Positions 24,701 through 40,376 of a stretch of DNA of 64,000 bases are shown here, one piece after another. The DNA is from Lichenostomus cassidix (taxonomy: Eukaryota > Chordata > Aves > Passeriformes > Meliphagidae): NCBI GenBank assembly GCA_008360975.2, contig CM039183.1, forward strand, positions 78,652,350 through 78,716,349, read 5' to 3'. A model generated the notes under the pieces. The model worked only from the letters and a program-made list of their open reading frames with translations, did not search any database and was not told the origin of the DNA. Both the position numbers and the translations under genes were made by a program. Positions within the stretch are counted from its first letter, which is position 1, and each line of letters opens with the position of its first letter.

Positions 24701-27530
24701 TTCTCAAGAAAATAGTTTATTTTTAAAAAAAATTTCATTCTGCCTTATTTCCATTTACTTCAAGCAATGTGCCTATTTCTACTTTTACTGTGCCACTTAA
24801 TGTGGAATATAGCAATGTTCCAGTACATGCATTGAAATGAGGTTCTTCTCAAGGGTAGTTGTAATGTCAGTTGTTTGATGAATGCCTGCTACACCACATT
24901 CAATCTTACAGTGAAACAAATGTCATCTTTGAAAGATGACTTAAAATATGGCATGTAGACTTCCAATGGCAATGTCCTCAGAAAAGCTGATGTGCTTTCT
25001 GACACTGGATTCAAGCCTTTGATTCCCTTAAAGAGGCTGGAAGCTCCCAAGTGATGTTTCAGAAACATTTCTGTTGTGACTGGTGGATGATGCTTTTTGA
25101 ACACTCCATCACCCCATAGGTCTCACTCCAAGACTCCTCACTAGGTCCATTCCACATCCTGCGCTTTGCTTCCCGTATGTGTGTGGTGAAGACCAGCAAA
25201 ACTAGATTGTGTTAGCTCGTTGCATGCTGTGTTTTTTCCCCAAATGTTGATCCTCGCTTTATGAAATGAAAAACTTTACATGGGGCCATGACTAAATTTA
25301 TATAAAAATGAGGGAGGGAAAGTATAAGACCATTTGCCTCTAATGGACAAAGTTAATTTTTATGGCAATGGGCCAGATACATTCCAGGTGTTTAATGCTC
25401 AAAATGTTTCCTTGGGTTTCAATCTATTATAAATTTTTTCTCAAATTTTATGATAAAGGCTTCTAGTAATTTTTAATTGAATCTGTAAAACATTATTTTT
25501 TTTCTTAAATACATTTAATTCCCTATAATGAAAAACACTTCATATAGGTAATATACATTTCCTGAGTTCTGCTGGAAAAATTTTAATACTTCTTCTGTGA
25601 GTGAATTTCAGAAAACAGCTGTTATGTTGGAACTATGTGAACACCAGATAACATAAATCTTAAGAATAATCATGTGTGCTTCTTAATTTCTCTGTCTGAG
25701 ATAGAGCTGGACCTGCAGCTTTTCTTTTCAATGTTAAAAGTTGTTACTGAACACAGTACTAACAATTTGGTCTGTCTCATACATTCATTCATGCTGTAAA
25801 TTTAACAGGAAGTAAGTACAGAAATAGTGCCGCTGATCAGGTTGTTTACATTTTTAAAATGTGCAAATGATAAATTGAGATTTTTACTTTTTCAGAGTGT
25901 TCATTTTCAGCAGTTGGAGTCAGCTCTACAAATGGAAGATAGTGTCTCTTTTCAGAAGTGACTTTTTCATTAAAGTGGAATTTGGGTAGGATAAGCCATA
26001 AGAAGAAACATTTTTTAATAAGTCTTCACTTTTGTCCTGGTTAATAGTTATTGAGAAAAATTATGGTGATTTAAAGGTCAGTGAAAACTGGCCTTAAATG
26101 ACGTTATTGTCTAAATATGGGAGATTTTCCATGTTCCAGTGAGCCAAGGCAGTACAAGTTGTTGAAGTAAATAGGACAGTGATCTCACTTGTTTGAATAC
26201 TTCACAGTTTAAATAGCATTTGAAAGGTTTTTTTAGAAAAACATCACTAGCATTGCAAGATTCCTAGTAGATAATATGGTTGATGTTGTTTGTAGATGGC
26301 TTTCTACCCAGTTAATATTAGCATAAAATAATACAAACATGATAGCTATTGAAGCAGAACAGTAGGTTATTTTTTGTCTTAAAAATGAATGGGTCTGGCT
26401 CTGGTAAACCATTCTCTCATTCACAGTCTTCAAATAGTTCTATTTGTGTCCATTAGAGTGTAAGTAATTAAGTTATTTATTGAGCAACTGTCAGAGGAAT
26501 TTAAGTAGCTCCTGGAGCAAAACAGCTCCAGCACTTAAACCATGGTATTTTGCAAAGTCTGCCTTTCCCTTTGCAAACAAACACATCCCATTGAATTGCT
26601 GTTGTGTGGTTAAGCAACAGTACATAAAAGCTGATTGTCTAGATGAGTGATACTTTAGGATTATATTTAAATCAACAAATTCATGTTTTAAGAGTGACTA
26701 TATAGATGTGATTTGATTTACTCCTTTGCTGTGTGAAAAGGATGCATCATTGGAGTTTGAACATTCAGACCGCAAAATGCTGGGCTGTTTGCTTTTGCAA
26801 GTAAAGGAGGTGAGGCACTAATTGAAAAATTGTGTTAGATACCTAGATATACAGTAATGAGTATTTTATATGAGTGATGCAAAATGTCTTCAATGACTAA
26901 GTCCATGAAGTGTTTACTTTCAAGTATTTTTAGTTTTTATCTGAAATAGTTTGAGGTTCACATTATGGTTCCAAAATTAAATAGAGATTTTTGGATTATT
27001 AGTGAAGTGTCAAAGTATAATTACTTTTGGCACCATGTAAAACTGGTTTTAAAGTTTTCAAGTGTAAGGCTTGTAATGTTATTACTTAGATTATTTTCAC
27101 TATGTAACGTTTTGGGGTTTTTTTGTGTTGAATGAGAGGAGTTGAGGAATTACTTCATTGAGTTGCTTTTCATTGTACAAAAGCCTTGACTTCTTTGCCC
27201 ACTTCTGGAGCCTGAGTTTATCTCATGGGCATTTTACAGAGTAAAAACAAAATGTTTAAAAAAAAAATTCTTATTGCAAAAATCTGTATACACTCAAATT
27301 CATAATGTAGAGATTACATGCCTTGGTAGCAAGAATAGGTGTCTCAAGGGGCTGGAAAAATCCAGACTTTTTGGAGAAAAGTGGTAAGAGAGGAGTGATG
27401 CAGGTTTTGTCTCTGTTCTTTATTCATTTGCCTTCTACTGCTATGGGCAACTTGTCCTTTTTCTGTGGCTAGCACAGATTTTTCCCGTGAGAAATTTTCT
27501 TGTGTTTTATAAATAAAGATAAAGTTTGGA

Positions 27531-27720
27531 TGTTATTGGAACAGTGTCCCAGAACTTGGACAGTGCAGGCCTGGCCAATCAGGCCTGGGGGAAGGCTTCT
27601 GACTGACCAATCTGGGTGACTTTTGAGAACTCTATATATGTGATGAAATCAAAACAATAAAGGTCATTCCTTCTTGCCACTGAGAACTGGTGCCTTCATT
27701 ACTCTGCTAGCTGCTCAACA
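27531..27720 (+). mobile_element. Probable solo LTR of an endogenous retrovirus (about 190 bp)
   Basis: The block starts TGTTATTGG and ends GCTCAACA, giving TGTT/AACA inverted ends. In the order expected for U3-R-U5 it holds two CCAAT motifs (GGCCAATCAGG and GACCAATCTGG), a TATA-like CTATATATG about 100 bases after its start, and AATAAA about 20 bases later. It is GC-richer than its surroundings. No primer-binding site, gag/pol sequence or partner LTR lies nearby, so if it is retroviral it is a solo LTR. No clear target-site duplication flanks the proposed ends, so the borders are uncertain; the left edge could be further out. It is non-coding. Confidence 0.55.
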
Positions 27721-28300
27721 GCGACATTTTTCATTTTTAAATTTCACCTGATCTGTTGTTTTACAATTTAGAAACTGTAAGCTGTGTGCAAACTCTGGAG
27801 CCTGTTTCAGATACAGAAGGGCAGATGGGGCAATGTCTGTGTGATCTGCCCCCTGCCCAGAGGTGTACCAGGAGTGTTACAGCGAGTTACAAAACTCCCC
27901 ATGTTGCAAATTGTAGATTAGCAGCCCCTGGTTCCCTGCTTCCCTTATCCCACATGAGGTGGAAGAGGAAATATGCTGAGTCCTGAAGTCAGGTTTCTGA
28001 GTAAACCCAGGGGCAAAGGGAGTCTTATGTGGAAGCTGCTGGAACCCATGGCATTGTTTGAATTAGCTCTTCTGACTGTAGTGCCACCTGGATGAGTCTC
28101 TTTGGAGCATGCACAGTCCATAGTCAAAGACAAGGCAGAGCCATGGACTCTAGTCAAAGATCTTGGGCAGGCTTGAGCAGAGTGGGAATACTCTATTTAC
28201 TTTTGGCAGCATCGGGAGCACTGCACCTTGCTGGGACTGCCATCAGAAATATTATAATCTTAAGTAGCTGTCTACCCCAGTTGTATTTTTTTAAGTTTCT

Positions 28301-28326
28301 ATCATCATCATCACCATCATCATCAT
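28301..28326. repeat. (ATC)n trinucleotide microsatellite
   Basis: Eight near-perfect ATC units are interrupted once by ACC. On the other strand it reads as a short Asp-rich run within a chance open frame. It is an ordinary intronic microsatellite. Confidence 0.9.
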
Positions 28327-30305
28327 TATAATTTATTTTTAAATAATGTTTTAACATCTGTAGTAAAAGATTCTGCCAGCATCTAAATCTTTGTGTCATT
28401 AGAGTTATGTACTTTTTATTTCTCCAAATCCCATCCTTTCTTTCCTGAAAACATACTCCCCTGGGGTCATGTTTTCAAATGCCAGGCTTACAGCTGCTGT
28501 CTTTCAGGTTAACTTCATCACTTTTCTGCTCTGAAGGCTAATTCACATTGGATACTGTACAGTTCTGTAAGTGGCCCAAATTCTCTCTTCTCTGTAGATG
28601 CTATTTTTAACTGTAGTGAGTATTGGAGCACAACATTTAACTAACAGGCATTGACGAGCAGCTTTGGACTTGGGCATGTGAAAGAGTGCTACAGAGGCTG
28701 CCAACACTGGATAAAGACTGTCATGAGACAGTGTTTTCCAGAAGGAATTCTTGAAATAAGCCTAAATGTTGGTTTACTCCTACAGTTGAAGGTTGACTGT
28801 TCAGAACCCATCACATTAGCATTTCCCATTTACAGTGATTATGAACACTGTATTTTTCTGTATTTTAATTATTTTCCTACACTCTTGTGCCAAACTGGGC
28901 TTTTGAGTCACTATAAAAATATATGAGGCTTTCATTATTCTTTTATGTACAGCAGGCTGGAGTTGGCAGATATTAGCATCTGTCTTTCAGAATATTTAAA
29001 GACTTCTACAAAGTAACATTTTATAATCAGTAGTCATTTAGGAAACCATATGCTAAGCATGAAATAACACCCAGTATTTATAAAATTTTATGTCTTTTTA
29101 GGATTAGTATCTTACCCACCATTGTCATTCACATGCTGCTAGTATTTACCTTTTTTATGAACTACATCTTGCTCATGTACAGCTCCAGACTTTCAGAGGT
29201 TTACTGTTCTCTTAATTCTCCTGTCCTATTTTTGATCTTTGTTTCTGATTTGGTCTTTATTTTGCTTCTTAAAAACGTTTCTGTTTAAATATGGTTTGAG
29301 TATGCCACATCTAGAAAATGCAAAACCCAGGTTTGTTTAACACTGATGAATTCAGTCTGACAGTCAGTAGCAGCTGCTATTTCAGCATCAACTATTTTAT
29401 ATACTGAAAAACATGGCTCTGCATTGCAAAGTAATGAAATTCATCCCTCTACAAAGGGAAGGGTAAAGAAAATGAACAAAGCTGTCAACAGCTGCATTTC
29501 TTAAATCAGCCCATCTCTTGTACTTATTAGGCTTCAGTGTTCTTGCAATGCAAAGGAATCTGCTAAGGTAAGATGTAATGAAAACTTTGAGCACATTTTG
29601 TGTAAGGAAAGGAGACCATAGTGAACAGTTACAATGGGAAATGTGGTGAAAAAAGAGCAGAATGTTCTTTGGGGAAGATATAGGTACTTTTAGTTTCTAG
29701 TACAATGTTTATCTTGTATTGCTTTTTATGATTTTAAAAATAGGAGGGAATTTCAACAGGGACCAGGGAAGTAGTTTACCTCTTTCTTGCCAAGTGTAGG
29801 AGTTCGGAAGAGTCTAGGTTCAGAAATAAACTGTGTCTGGCCCCTGAGATTCTTTTGTTGTTATTATTATTAAGATTGTTGATTTAGGCTGCCTGGGGAA
29901 GTGAAGTCACCTCTACTGTAACTCTATCTACAGTTCATTATTCAAATAACAGTTCTGAATATGTAGGGTTGTGAGAAAAGTTTGAACTTTTTTTCATTAA
30001 ACATGTTTGGCATTTTCTGAGACATGTTAGATTGCCTCCTGTTGTTTTAAGAAGAGGAAAGAAAGGATTATTCAGTTACTATGACACATTTTCCTAAACT
30101 GTTCTTTAATAGAAAATAGACAAATACATTGCTGGTGGAACATTGCTTCCTCAAAACATAATAAACAAATGCTCCATTTAATTCTGTTGACTTTGTTCTC
30201 ATAGATCAGAATTCTAATAAAACAGACCCAAATTATGTGATGTAGAATGACCTCCACATAACTGGTAAAATTTGCTACAGTGTAGTGAGCTCAGTGACCC
30301 AAAAT

Positions 30306-30331
30306 AGATCCACTCTTTGTTGAGTGGATCT
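30306..30331. repeat. Perfect 10-bp inverted repeat, 6-base loop
   Basis: AGATCCACTC at 30306-30315 pairs perfectly with GAGTGGATCT at 30322-30331 across TTTGTT. With six G-C pairs or more in context of an AT-rich intron it is a comparatively stable small hairpin. No T run follows that would suggest a polymerase III or bacterial-type terminator. Confidence 0.75.
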
Positions 30332-33300
30332 TGATGTCCTCATGTGGGCTCCCCCCTCACTCTTCACTCTTACTGCTGGAGTGATGAGAAGAAAGGAGGC
30401 ATAGTTACTTCTTTGCCTAATTATTCCTCTGCTGTAGTTTCATACATTTTCCAGCTAGCCGAAGTGGGTGTCACTAGAAGTGTTCACTTTGGCTGTGCTG
30501 AGGGCTGCCTGGGGCAAAGTGGCTGTAGATGAGCACTTCTGTGTATGTGCTTAGGCATGTTCTGTGTTGGTCTGCACTGTGCTGTGTTCAAAATGAACGT
30601 TCATTAGAAGACTGATTGGAGGCTGCAGGCTTCAGGTCTGTTTTACCTTGCAATTTTGGTGATTGGCCTTTTAAGCCTCAGCAGTTTATTGCCTTGCAAG
30701 AGAAGATAATATGTATAACTGAGAAACCAGTTCAAATAGAAAGGACCATACCGTGTTGTAAAACCTATAGTTGCTTTTCCGGTGAGCTTGCTAGCCTGGA
30801 CTCCTCTGAAAACATGTGCAAGGGAGCTTAATCCTGCTTTCCCATGAGTTGCTCTTCTTCTTAGAAATGTGAACATGTGCATGCTGAAAACCAAGCAGCA
30901 TATTCTTCCCAATTTTTTTCCCTCTATCTGCATTAGCAGCCCCATTGTGAAGTGCTTTGTCAGACAGGTGCACATCCTGCAGGCCATCTCTTCCTCATCC
31001 AGCAGACAGGGTGTGTGCCACTGGTGTGACAGTACTCATTTTTAGTATTAACATTATATTTAAATGGATAATTCAGTGATCTTTCTGGATTGAAATCCAT
31101 GTAGAACTGAATCTAGTTTAAATAATCTAGCTTTTCCTATGCTTCATTCTTCTTGTAGCTGGGCAATGACAGCCCAAAAATAGCTATAATGTCTGCTAGG
31201 TGGCCAAATTGCTGGCTACCTTTTCAGCTTGTCAGCCCTGTCCCACCTACAATAACCTTATGCAGTTGGTACTTTCCCTAGCTGTAGCATGACCTCATGG
31301 AAAAGCAAAAAAACCACATGTAATGCTACCTTTTGATGGCTGTCTGGAGGTAGAATTGCCAGTGAATTAAGTCCCAGTAATATAGGGTGAGTGTTCTTGT
31401 GGCTGATGCCTTTGCAAGCTAGGGGTCCTCTTGCCAACCTGGTGAATCTACTTGCAGAGAACACCTTACAGGAGAAATGTGTTTTAGTTAAAAAGATGGA
31501 GGATGATGGAAAGAGATCTAGATAAAAGAATAAAAAATTCTTCTCTTATTCTGTCCCCTTAAATCTAGGAACATCTTCATGGTCAGGCCAGTGTGTCCAG
31601 AAATGTTTTGCTAAACTACAGAAAGAATGGAGGGAAGGGGAGAAAGAGGGGAGTGAAATGCTTTTGACATCACTATTTACACTTCAGCCTCTATTTTCCA
31701 TTGTGGCTTGAATCTCATCCTGCTTGAACAGATTTCTGAAATACGCTCTCAATACTTATTCAAAGGTCCTTACAAATGTTCTTACAAAATTCCTTCTGGA
31801 GCAGGCACCCTGCCTTTATTTTCCTCTGCTGGGGAATTTATTCCATAGTGACCTCTCTCCCTAGCTTGCAAGGAAGTGGTCATTGGCCTGGACTCTGACT
31901 CTTTAGAAAATCAATACAAAATCTTGCTTCATTTAACACAAATCAATTGGGTTGGTGTAAATTGGAGAATGGAGACAAGGAGAGGAGTGATCCCACAAGA
32001 TAGCTTTCTTCCAGCACTCTACGCTTGCTTTCACACACTCGTCTGTCACAGCTAGCTGTCTCTGAGGCTAGAAATTTTGATAAGATGTACTTTATGATTT
32101 AACAGTTTACAGGGTGTTTTATACAGTGACTTATGGTACAATACATCAGAAAGGGAGCATCATTGTATTTTTCTTAGCTGTTTTATGGCATTTCACTTTT
32201 TTCAGGTAGCTGGCTCACAAGTAGATATGCTTGTGTGCAGTAAATACCAGAACTTTTCAAAAGTGTTACAAAATTAACCCTCTGGTCCCTGAGGACCTGT
32301 TGCTTCCATTGCGACGAAGAAATTACTTTGCTGACAGACACTACTTATTAAGAAACAATGGAGATATGTTACTATGCAGCCTGGTGTGTTAGTTTTGAGC
32401 ATGGGAAATAGACACAGAAGGAGAATTAATTAGAAATGCCAGGATGAGAGAATTTCTAGTTCTGGGGAAAAATGCATAAAATGAAATACTTTGGTTAATT
32501 ACATCATGTCTTACATTGCTTTTTATCCTAAATTATAAACAATTTCCGTTGCATATTTTTGACATCAAAGAGAGAAGACACTTAAATAGGAAATTGAATA
32601 AAAAATTCAATACAAAAATATGGAACACATGGTAATGTATATATAAACATACCATTTAATATGTTTGAAATATATAAACATGAAATTAAATATAATGTTT
32701 GGACTGATTTTGCTGTCTTGGTTAGTATACATTTAACACTGCAGGGAATTTTTTGCTTGACTTGATATTTATGCAGTCATATCTGACAAGCATTTTCCTG
32801 ATTTATTAGTTTTATTTAGACATATATGACCATGTAACCACTTGTATGAATATGGTCATATTCTGATAGACTTAGATTTCAATTATTTTTCAATAATTTT
32901 CTCTAAATTCTACTTTATAATTTTTAAATTAGGCAAAGGGAAATGCTTTAGGTTAATTCTAGAAGTCAATGACTTATACTTACTCATGCAGAATTTAATT
33001 ACAAGAAGGCATCTTTAGCATGTACATCTTCATTGATGTTTTCTCCCTGGATTCATGGATTTTTAGAGATTGCATTTTTCCACTATCTCTTGTGAGAAAA
33101 GTAGATAAGAAATTGAATTAAATTAACTCAGAGTGGTCCTGAATGTGTATCTACCTGTCAAGTAAACTAAATGAAGAATGAAATGCTTAACAGGGGAAAA
33201 AGATACTATATCGATTTTGCTTATGTAATGAACAGAAAATGAATTGAAATTTACACTTTTCTATAATTTTGTTTTAAACTCTTCCATACTGGTAGAACTA

Positions 33301-33920
33301 AAGGCCAATTTTTAAGCACTCTTTGGAGTAAAGATTTGGTCTGTTCAGTATTGAGGATCTTCTCTCTGTCAAGAAGAAAATTTCCCACTTTTGTAATTCA
33401 ATAGGGCAATCTAATGAAATAAGGAGACTGTTTTCTAAATGCATAACTGAATGCTTCTGATTTATTTTATGTAATGATAACATATGCCTTATTTTAGGTT
33501 TTGTTCATAGCTTAAAGATTCAGCCTATTCTTGTTTGTAAATGTTAGGACTGCTGGGGCAGTAGTGATCACTGTCATAAGAGGAACTCATTTTGTGGTCA
33601 GGGACAACTAATGAAAACATTTGAACAGATCAAGCGCTGAGTGACTTGTTTTCAGACAGGACTCTTACAGGTTCTCTCTGCTCAGTAAAGCTTTACTGAG
33701 TTACTTGTTCTCTGACTTCTCCTAAATGCAAATGAATAATTTACTTACTCATACAAAACTGAGCTCTTATTATTGAACTGAGTTTATGTATGTTGGAAAC
33801 ATATTTGCATAGATTTAATGTATTATTGAATTGAATTACACTTTATTTGTTTATTTATATTACATTGGTTTATAATTATTTAATTGCCTCTTTATATGAA
33901 AAGTATTTTTTTATTTGCAG

Positions 33921-33996
33921 AGGTCTCTTTATTACTATCCATGATCGGGGTCACATTGCTACAATGCTTAAATCCTGGCCAGAAAGTGTCATTAAG
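33921..33996 (+). CDS. ME1: ME1 exon 4
   Basis: This short exon of 76 nt lies between acceptor TTATTTGCAG and donor GTAAGT. Its first base completes the split Arg from exon 3, and it ends in phase 0 after a Lys codon. It encodes GLFITIHDRGHIATMLKSWP followed by ESVIK, a conserved stretch of the malic_N domain (GLFI and the HDRGH loop). The downstream intron is only 1.2 kb. Exon 4 is not a multiple of three in length, so skipping it would break the frame. Confidence 0.96.
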
Positions 33997-35390
<1,394 letters not shown>

Positions 35391-38071
35391 TAGCTATTTG
35401 AAGGGAACTGTATAAAAGTGGAATTATAAAAAGTAAGGGTTGTTTTGTTACAGTACCAGCTTTGATTCTGTGGAAACTAAAAAGTCATAAGAAAAATGCC
35501 TTATACTAATATACAATGTAGATATACTCATCCTAATGTGCAGTGTAGAATCTTTTGTAAGGCTTAAGTAATTAAGGATGCTGTTGTCTCTAAAAATGTG
35601 CTGCATACATTATACGTATTAAAATGGTATAGGAAATTTGGTCTCAAGAAGAGGAGGATGATAGAGTTAAAAATACAATTTAAGGCTGCATTCTTTCTCC
35701 ACTTCTGTCACAGAATTTCTCTACAGTGATTTCAGATGTGAGTTCTAAATTCAGATTCAGAATAACTGTGCCCCTTGTTTTCGTGAACTGCTTGAAGCTA
35801 TAGTCTGATCTGTGCTTGCAAGGTGTGTCAATATACATCAATTGGACATTCACTTTAGTTATAAAAAGCACTGTAATGCTATAAATTTTGCCCAAATGAG
35901 GTTCTATTGCTTCAAATAGATGGACCTTACCCTCTTTAACTTGGCTTCCCATTTGTGTGAAATGCAGAGATTTAAACTTGTTGAAAATTGGTTCTGTTCT
36001 TTCCAGTACTCCTGGGACAACTGGTTAATTACTTGGTCCTGATCTTCATTATTTTTTTTTCTAAAAGAGTATTTGAAATTTGAAGACTCTGAATTATATA
36101 CATTTTTTAAAAACCCACCTTCAATGTATTTATGCTTTTGTAGAAGCAAACACATATTATAAATGATGTCAGTGTTAAACTTTATCCATGCATGATAAAT
36201 GTTATCAGAGATTTATGTGTATTATAGCGAAACAAAACATTCCTGCATCAGTAAATTTAGCTGGGGCTTCTGGATTGTTGGGTTGGGTGTGTGCATCTTC
36301 AGCTTTATACGCACTCCCCCACCCCTGCCCCAGTGGGGTCATTTAGACAACACATCATGAAAGCATTACTGAATGAGAAATGCCTGCTACCCTCTCTCAC
36401 TTTCCCCCTAGAGCCCACTTCTAAAAGTGGACAGACTTTCTTGTGAGGTGTATTTGAACGCTGTAGCAAGTAGCCATATCAAATCACATACAAGTCTCAT
36501 TAGCTATAAAATGTTTTTGTTTTTGGTTTGAGCAGCTGGGCCAGTTTTGTAATCTATTAATGAATTTTTCTAGGCAGTTAATTGCATCAGCTACTTCTGA
36601 TATTTCAACAGGCTTTTCATTTTGCTTTTGTGCTTGTGTTTCATTGTAATTTTAAATTTTTGCAGCATATTATTTGCTTGAAAGATACCAAATATCTATA
36701 TAAACATGTAGCAACAGCAAAACTGGCTTACCCATGCTAGTAGCCCAACTTTCATGCTGTTGTTCTTGTGACTAAGCATTGAGTTCAGTGTGTATGAAAG
36801 AGTGGCACAGACAAAGTGTTAGAGTATGCATAAAATTTGTGTGACCTGGTGTTGGTTGATGCTCTGAAATACTCACCTTTTGATCAGGGGGATGCCTTTT
36901 GTTTTTTCAGTTTGAAATATGGCTCCTTATATTCAGACCATAGGGAATGAGACCTCTGAATTCTGTTCTTGGGTTATGAACAGGTGGGACTTTGTTGCTC
37001 TACCTCTTGGCTGGTCAGACTACATGGGCCTGATCATATTCATTAATGGGATCTTGGCTGTAGTTCCTTTAGTCAAAGTCAGGGATCCTTGGGCACCATC
37101 TCTCTTCATTTCTTCCCTCTGACACCCTCCCTCTCACCCAGCAGCATATCCCCATTCCCTCCTTAACACTTGTGTTCATGTAGCCAGGTGATGAGTCACT
37201 GTAGAGAATTGAAAGGACCAGAAAGCATTCACATTTTGCTGGCCAAGCTGATTATAGTAGGTCAAGCTGCTGGGGAATTGCACTGCCATTTCTTGTCTTA
37301 AAATCTAAACCTCTTGAACAAATAACTGTATTTTTAGGCTATATTTTCTTACTGTAGCCAGGATTTTCCATAATAAGACACAATAGAAACCACTCTCACA
37401 ACTTATAAATTGCACATATAAATAATAGTTATGCTGAACATGTTTTTTGAAATGTGCAGATGTTTTCCATTTAGATTAGTTCTTTCTCCCATTCTTTGGG
37501 GGCCTCCCTGCTTTAAAGGAAGTTTTAAAAATGTACTTTTGGCAACTATTATGTGGAGGTGCACAACCTGCAAATTCTCCATAAAGATTAATTCTTACTC
37601 TAAAGCAGATTGCAAAAAAATCCAACTTCACAAGTTCTTATCCTGTATTGTTTTGTTGTGTACCGGACTCAAAACACTAACTTTGAGGAGCAACTCACTC
37701 CCTTTCAGATGGTTATTAAAGTCCTAGTTACTGTTAGTTTTAACAGCAGTTATTTTTAGTTAGGGTATTATCCTGTTACTCATAAAATCAAGGGGAAAAA
37801 AGAGAAGCAAGTAAAGCATTTTTTGCCTAGATAATAAGCAAGAGAAATGCAAACTGCTTATTTATGGGTAAAAAACTGACCTAGTAGAAAATCCCATGTA
37901 ACCAAGCTAGTAAATGGTTCCATGTAGTCCATGTAGGACTGAGTGTCCAAAAGAAGTGGTGCTGATGGCTGCCAAAAATAATAGGCCTATTTTGTAAGGT
38001 ACTGACAAGGCAAGTAATTACTGAGGAACATTTTCATTCAAAGTATTTAAAATATTGTTTGGAGTACTGTT

Positions 38072-38096
38072 AGTTATTTACTAACAGTAAATAACT
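38072..38096. repeat. Perfect 11-bp inverted repeat, 3-base loop
   Basis: AGTTATTTACT at 38072-38082 pairs perfectly with AGTAAATAACT at 38086-38096 across AAC. ACTGTTAG also occurs on both sides of the stem as a direct repeat. The stem is AT-rich and of low stability. Confidence 0.75.
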
Positions 38097-40079
38097 GTTA
38101 GCTAAGATCATGGCAATCTCACTCAAAGTTATGCCTTACCAGTAGCCATGTATTTTTTAGGTGTGGGGATGGCACTTCTTAGGTGGGATTTCAACGCAAT
38201 TAAAACATACTCAGTCACTAGTCTGAGTGCTGATATGAAAAGTGTTGTTGGAAATTCTGAGGTGATATGATCTCTGGATCCTGAGTGTTCATCTAATGTT
38301 AAATCACCATGCAATGGTTAGAGAAATAGACTGTAGAAGAAAAATGAATAGTTGTCAAGATACAAACAGCTGCAATTTAGTGGAGACCTACCTGAAACAC
38401 ATGTATTCAGCACTGGAAGAGGCATGGTTTAAGGACAATGGAAGTAATCAAGCTGTATCACAGGGAAACATTTTAACATTAAAATGTGAGTGATGATTTT
38501 TTTCTACTTAAAAGATGTGAATAAACTCTCACAAAATAAAAAATGTTGAGACAAACCTGGTTGGTTAAAAATCAGTCTGTCTTTTAGGGATGTGAAAACT
38601 GGCAGTTTAATAAAACAAAAAACCCAGCAAAGCCTAGTAATAGACACCAAGTTCAAAATATATATTTATAGGCAGTAAAAAAGCAAAAGAAGCTAAAGAA
38701 CGTAACTTAATGAAAATAATTATGAATAGTAAGAATGAGGATTTCTGATTTATATGATACCCTTCCTTTATGATGATACATATGGAAGTATTAGATTGTC
38801 ATAAATTCGGTAGATACTTCTTAAAAGTAAGTTTCATCTATCTTGGCAAGAAGTCCTATTTTCCATTTTATTAACAGCAAATGAATATGTTGAACAAAAG
38901 CTTTAAAAGTTTGTCAAGATCTTTAAATCAGAATGTCCTAATAAAGCTTTGTCAGTTCCTTGAAAAAAAAGCTTTGGTAAAAGCTTTCTGTACCATGCTG
39001 AGCTGGATGAGGATGAAGTACTAGTTTTCTCTTAGGTGTAGCTGGGATGAATTGAAAAAATCAGGAAGATTGGGTTAAAGGTAAGGCTCTTATTCAAAAT
39101 ACAGTGATCCTGGTCTAATGCGAGTTTACAGATTTTTGGTTGATTTATTTTTTACCTTTGAAAAACATTCAAATTAATACTGTTTCTTTTAAGAAGCTAG
39201 ACCCATGAAAAAGCAAAGCAGGTCTCCTGTGTTACAAGAGTAAATGCAATTTAAAATATGTATTCCTATGAGGAATAATAAAATACTTGTGGGTTTATGG
39301 TATCTCAGGGTTTTTTTTTCAGCTCTGCAATGTTTCATATCTTTATCAGTGACTTGGAGGCAATATTTTTATTGTTCCAGGGTCACAAAAGAGACATGGT
39401 TTAGTTAAAGTACTATTATCCAGACAGAGCAGCAATGAAATCTAGCAAGACTGATGGCTCGAGTTATATAGAAGTCAAACTAGTGGTGAAAGGGTTTCTT
39501 TTGACCATAAAAATTTTAATCTAATACTGAATGCTTAGCAGAAGAATGAGAACTGTGTTTATTTGATACCTTAAAAGAGAAGCTCTGACAAGTTCATGGC
39601 TGCCAGGCCCAAATCTAAACTGATCTCATGTGTAAATTCAATACTGGCAATGGCCAGTTGTGGGAGATTTGGAAAGATTGTGTGTTAACATTTAAACTTA
39701 AACCATTTACCATAAATTTCAGTTTAGGTAGAAAGCATTCAACTGTTTCAAACAGTACCTTCACACATTGTGGAAGAGCCAAGACAACCCATTTTGAAAG
39801 GAATTTTTAGACAGACAGTTTCCAATAGAAGACATCATGGTGCTTTGAGTCCTGGACAGTGCTACATGCTGCCCATCAGGATTTCCCAGGGGTGAGAAGT
39901 CATTCCAGCTGCAGCTGTGATGACTGCAAGGAAGCTGGACACACCAACATTCCCTTACCCTGTGTAGACACAGCTAAATAGCTGATTCATCCATGTGCCC
40001 TTAATGTACAGACAAACCATGATGGGCCAGTTTGCTTTTGAAAAATGAGTATCTGAACTGTTTTTTATTCGTATAACTG

Positions 40080-40376
40080 TTGGTCTCTTCTCCAAAGTAG
40101 TAAGAGATAGGATGAGAGAAAATGGCCTCAAGCTGCACCAGGTGAGGTTTAGATTGGATATAAGGAACAATTTCTTCACAGAAAGGGTTCTTAAGCATTG
40201 GAACAGACTGCCCAGGTAAGCGATGGAGTCCCCATCCCTGGAAGTATTTAAAAGCTATGTAGCTGTGGTGCTTAGAGACATAGTTTAGTGTTGTACTTGT
40301 CAGTGCTGGATTTACAGTTGTACTCGTTGATCTTAAAGGTCTTTTCCAACCTAAGTAATTCTATGATTCTGTGATT
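40080..40376 (+). mobile_element. CR1 LINE 3' end, sense (about 300 bp)
   Basis: This is a clear 5'-truncated CR1: GGTCTCTTCTCC, GAGATAGGATGAGAGAAAAT, GGCCTCAAGCTGCACCAGGT, TTAGATTGGATATAAGGAAC, AATTTCTTCACAGAAAGGGT, AAGCATTGGAACAGACTGCC and the terminal TTCTATGATTCTGTG. It retains the full 3' end including the short end repeat. Short - strand open frames over it are antisense shadows. It has no intact coding capacity. Confidence 0.93.

Noticed and set aside
27840..27862. Possible second CTCF motif on the - strand (TCTGCCCCCTGCCC)
   Set aside because: It mismatches two important positions of the core and is far weaker than the site at 48420.
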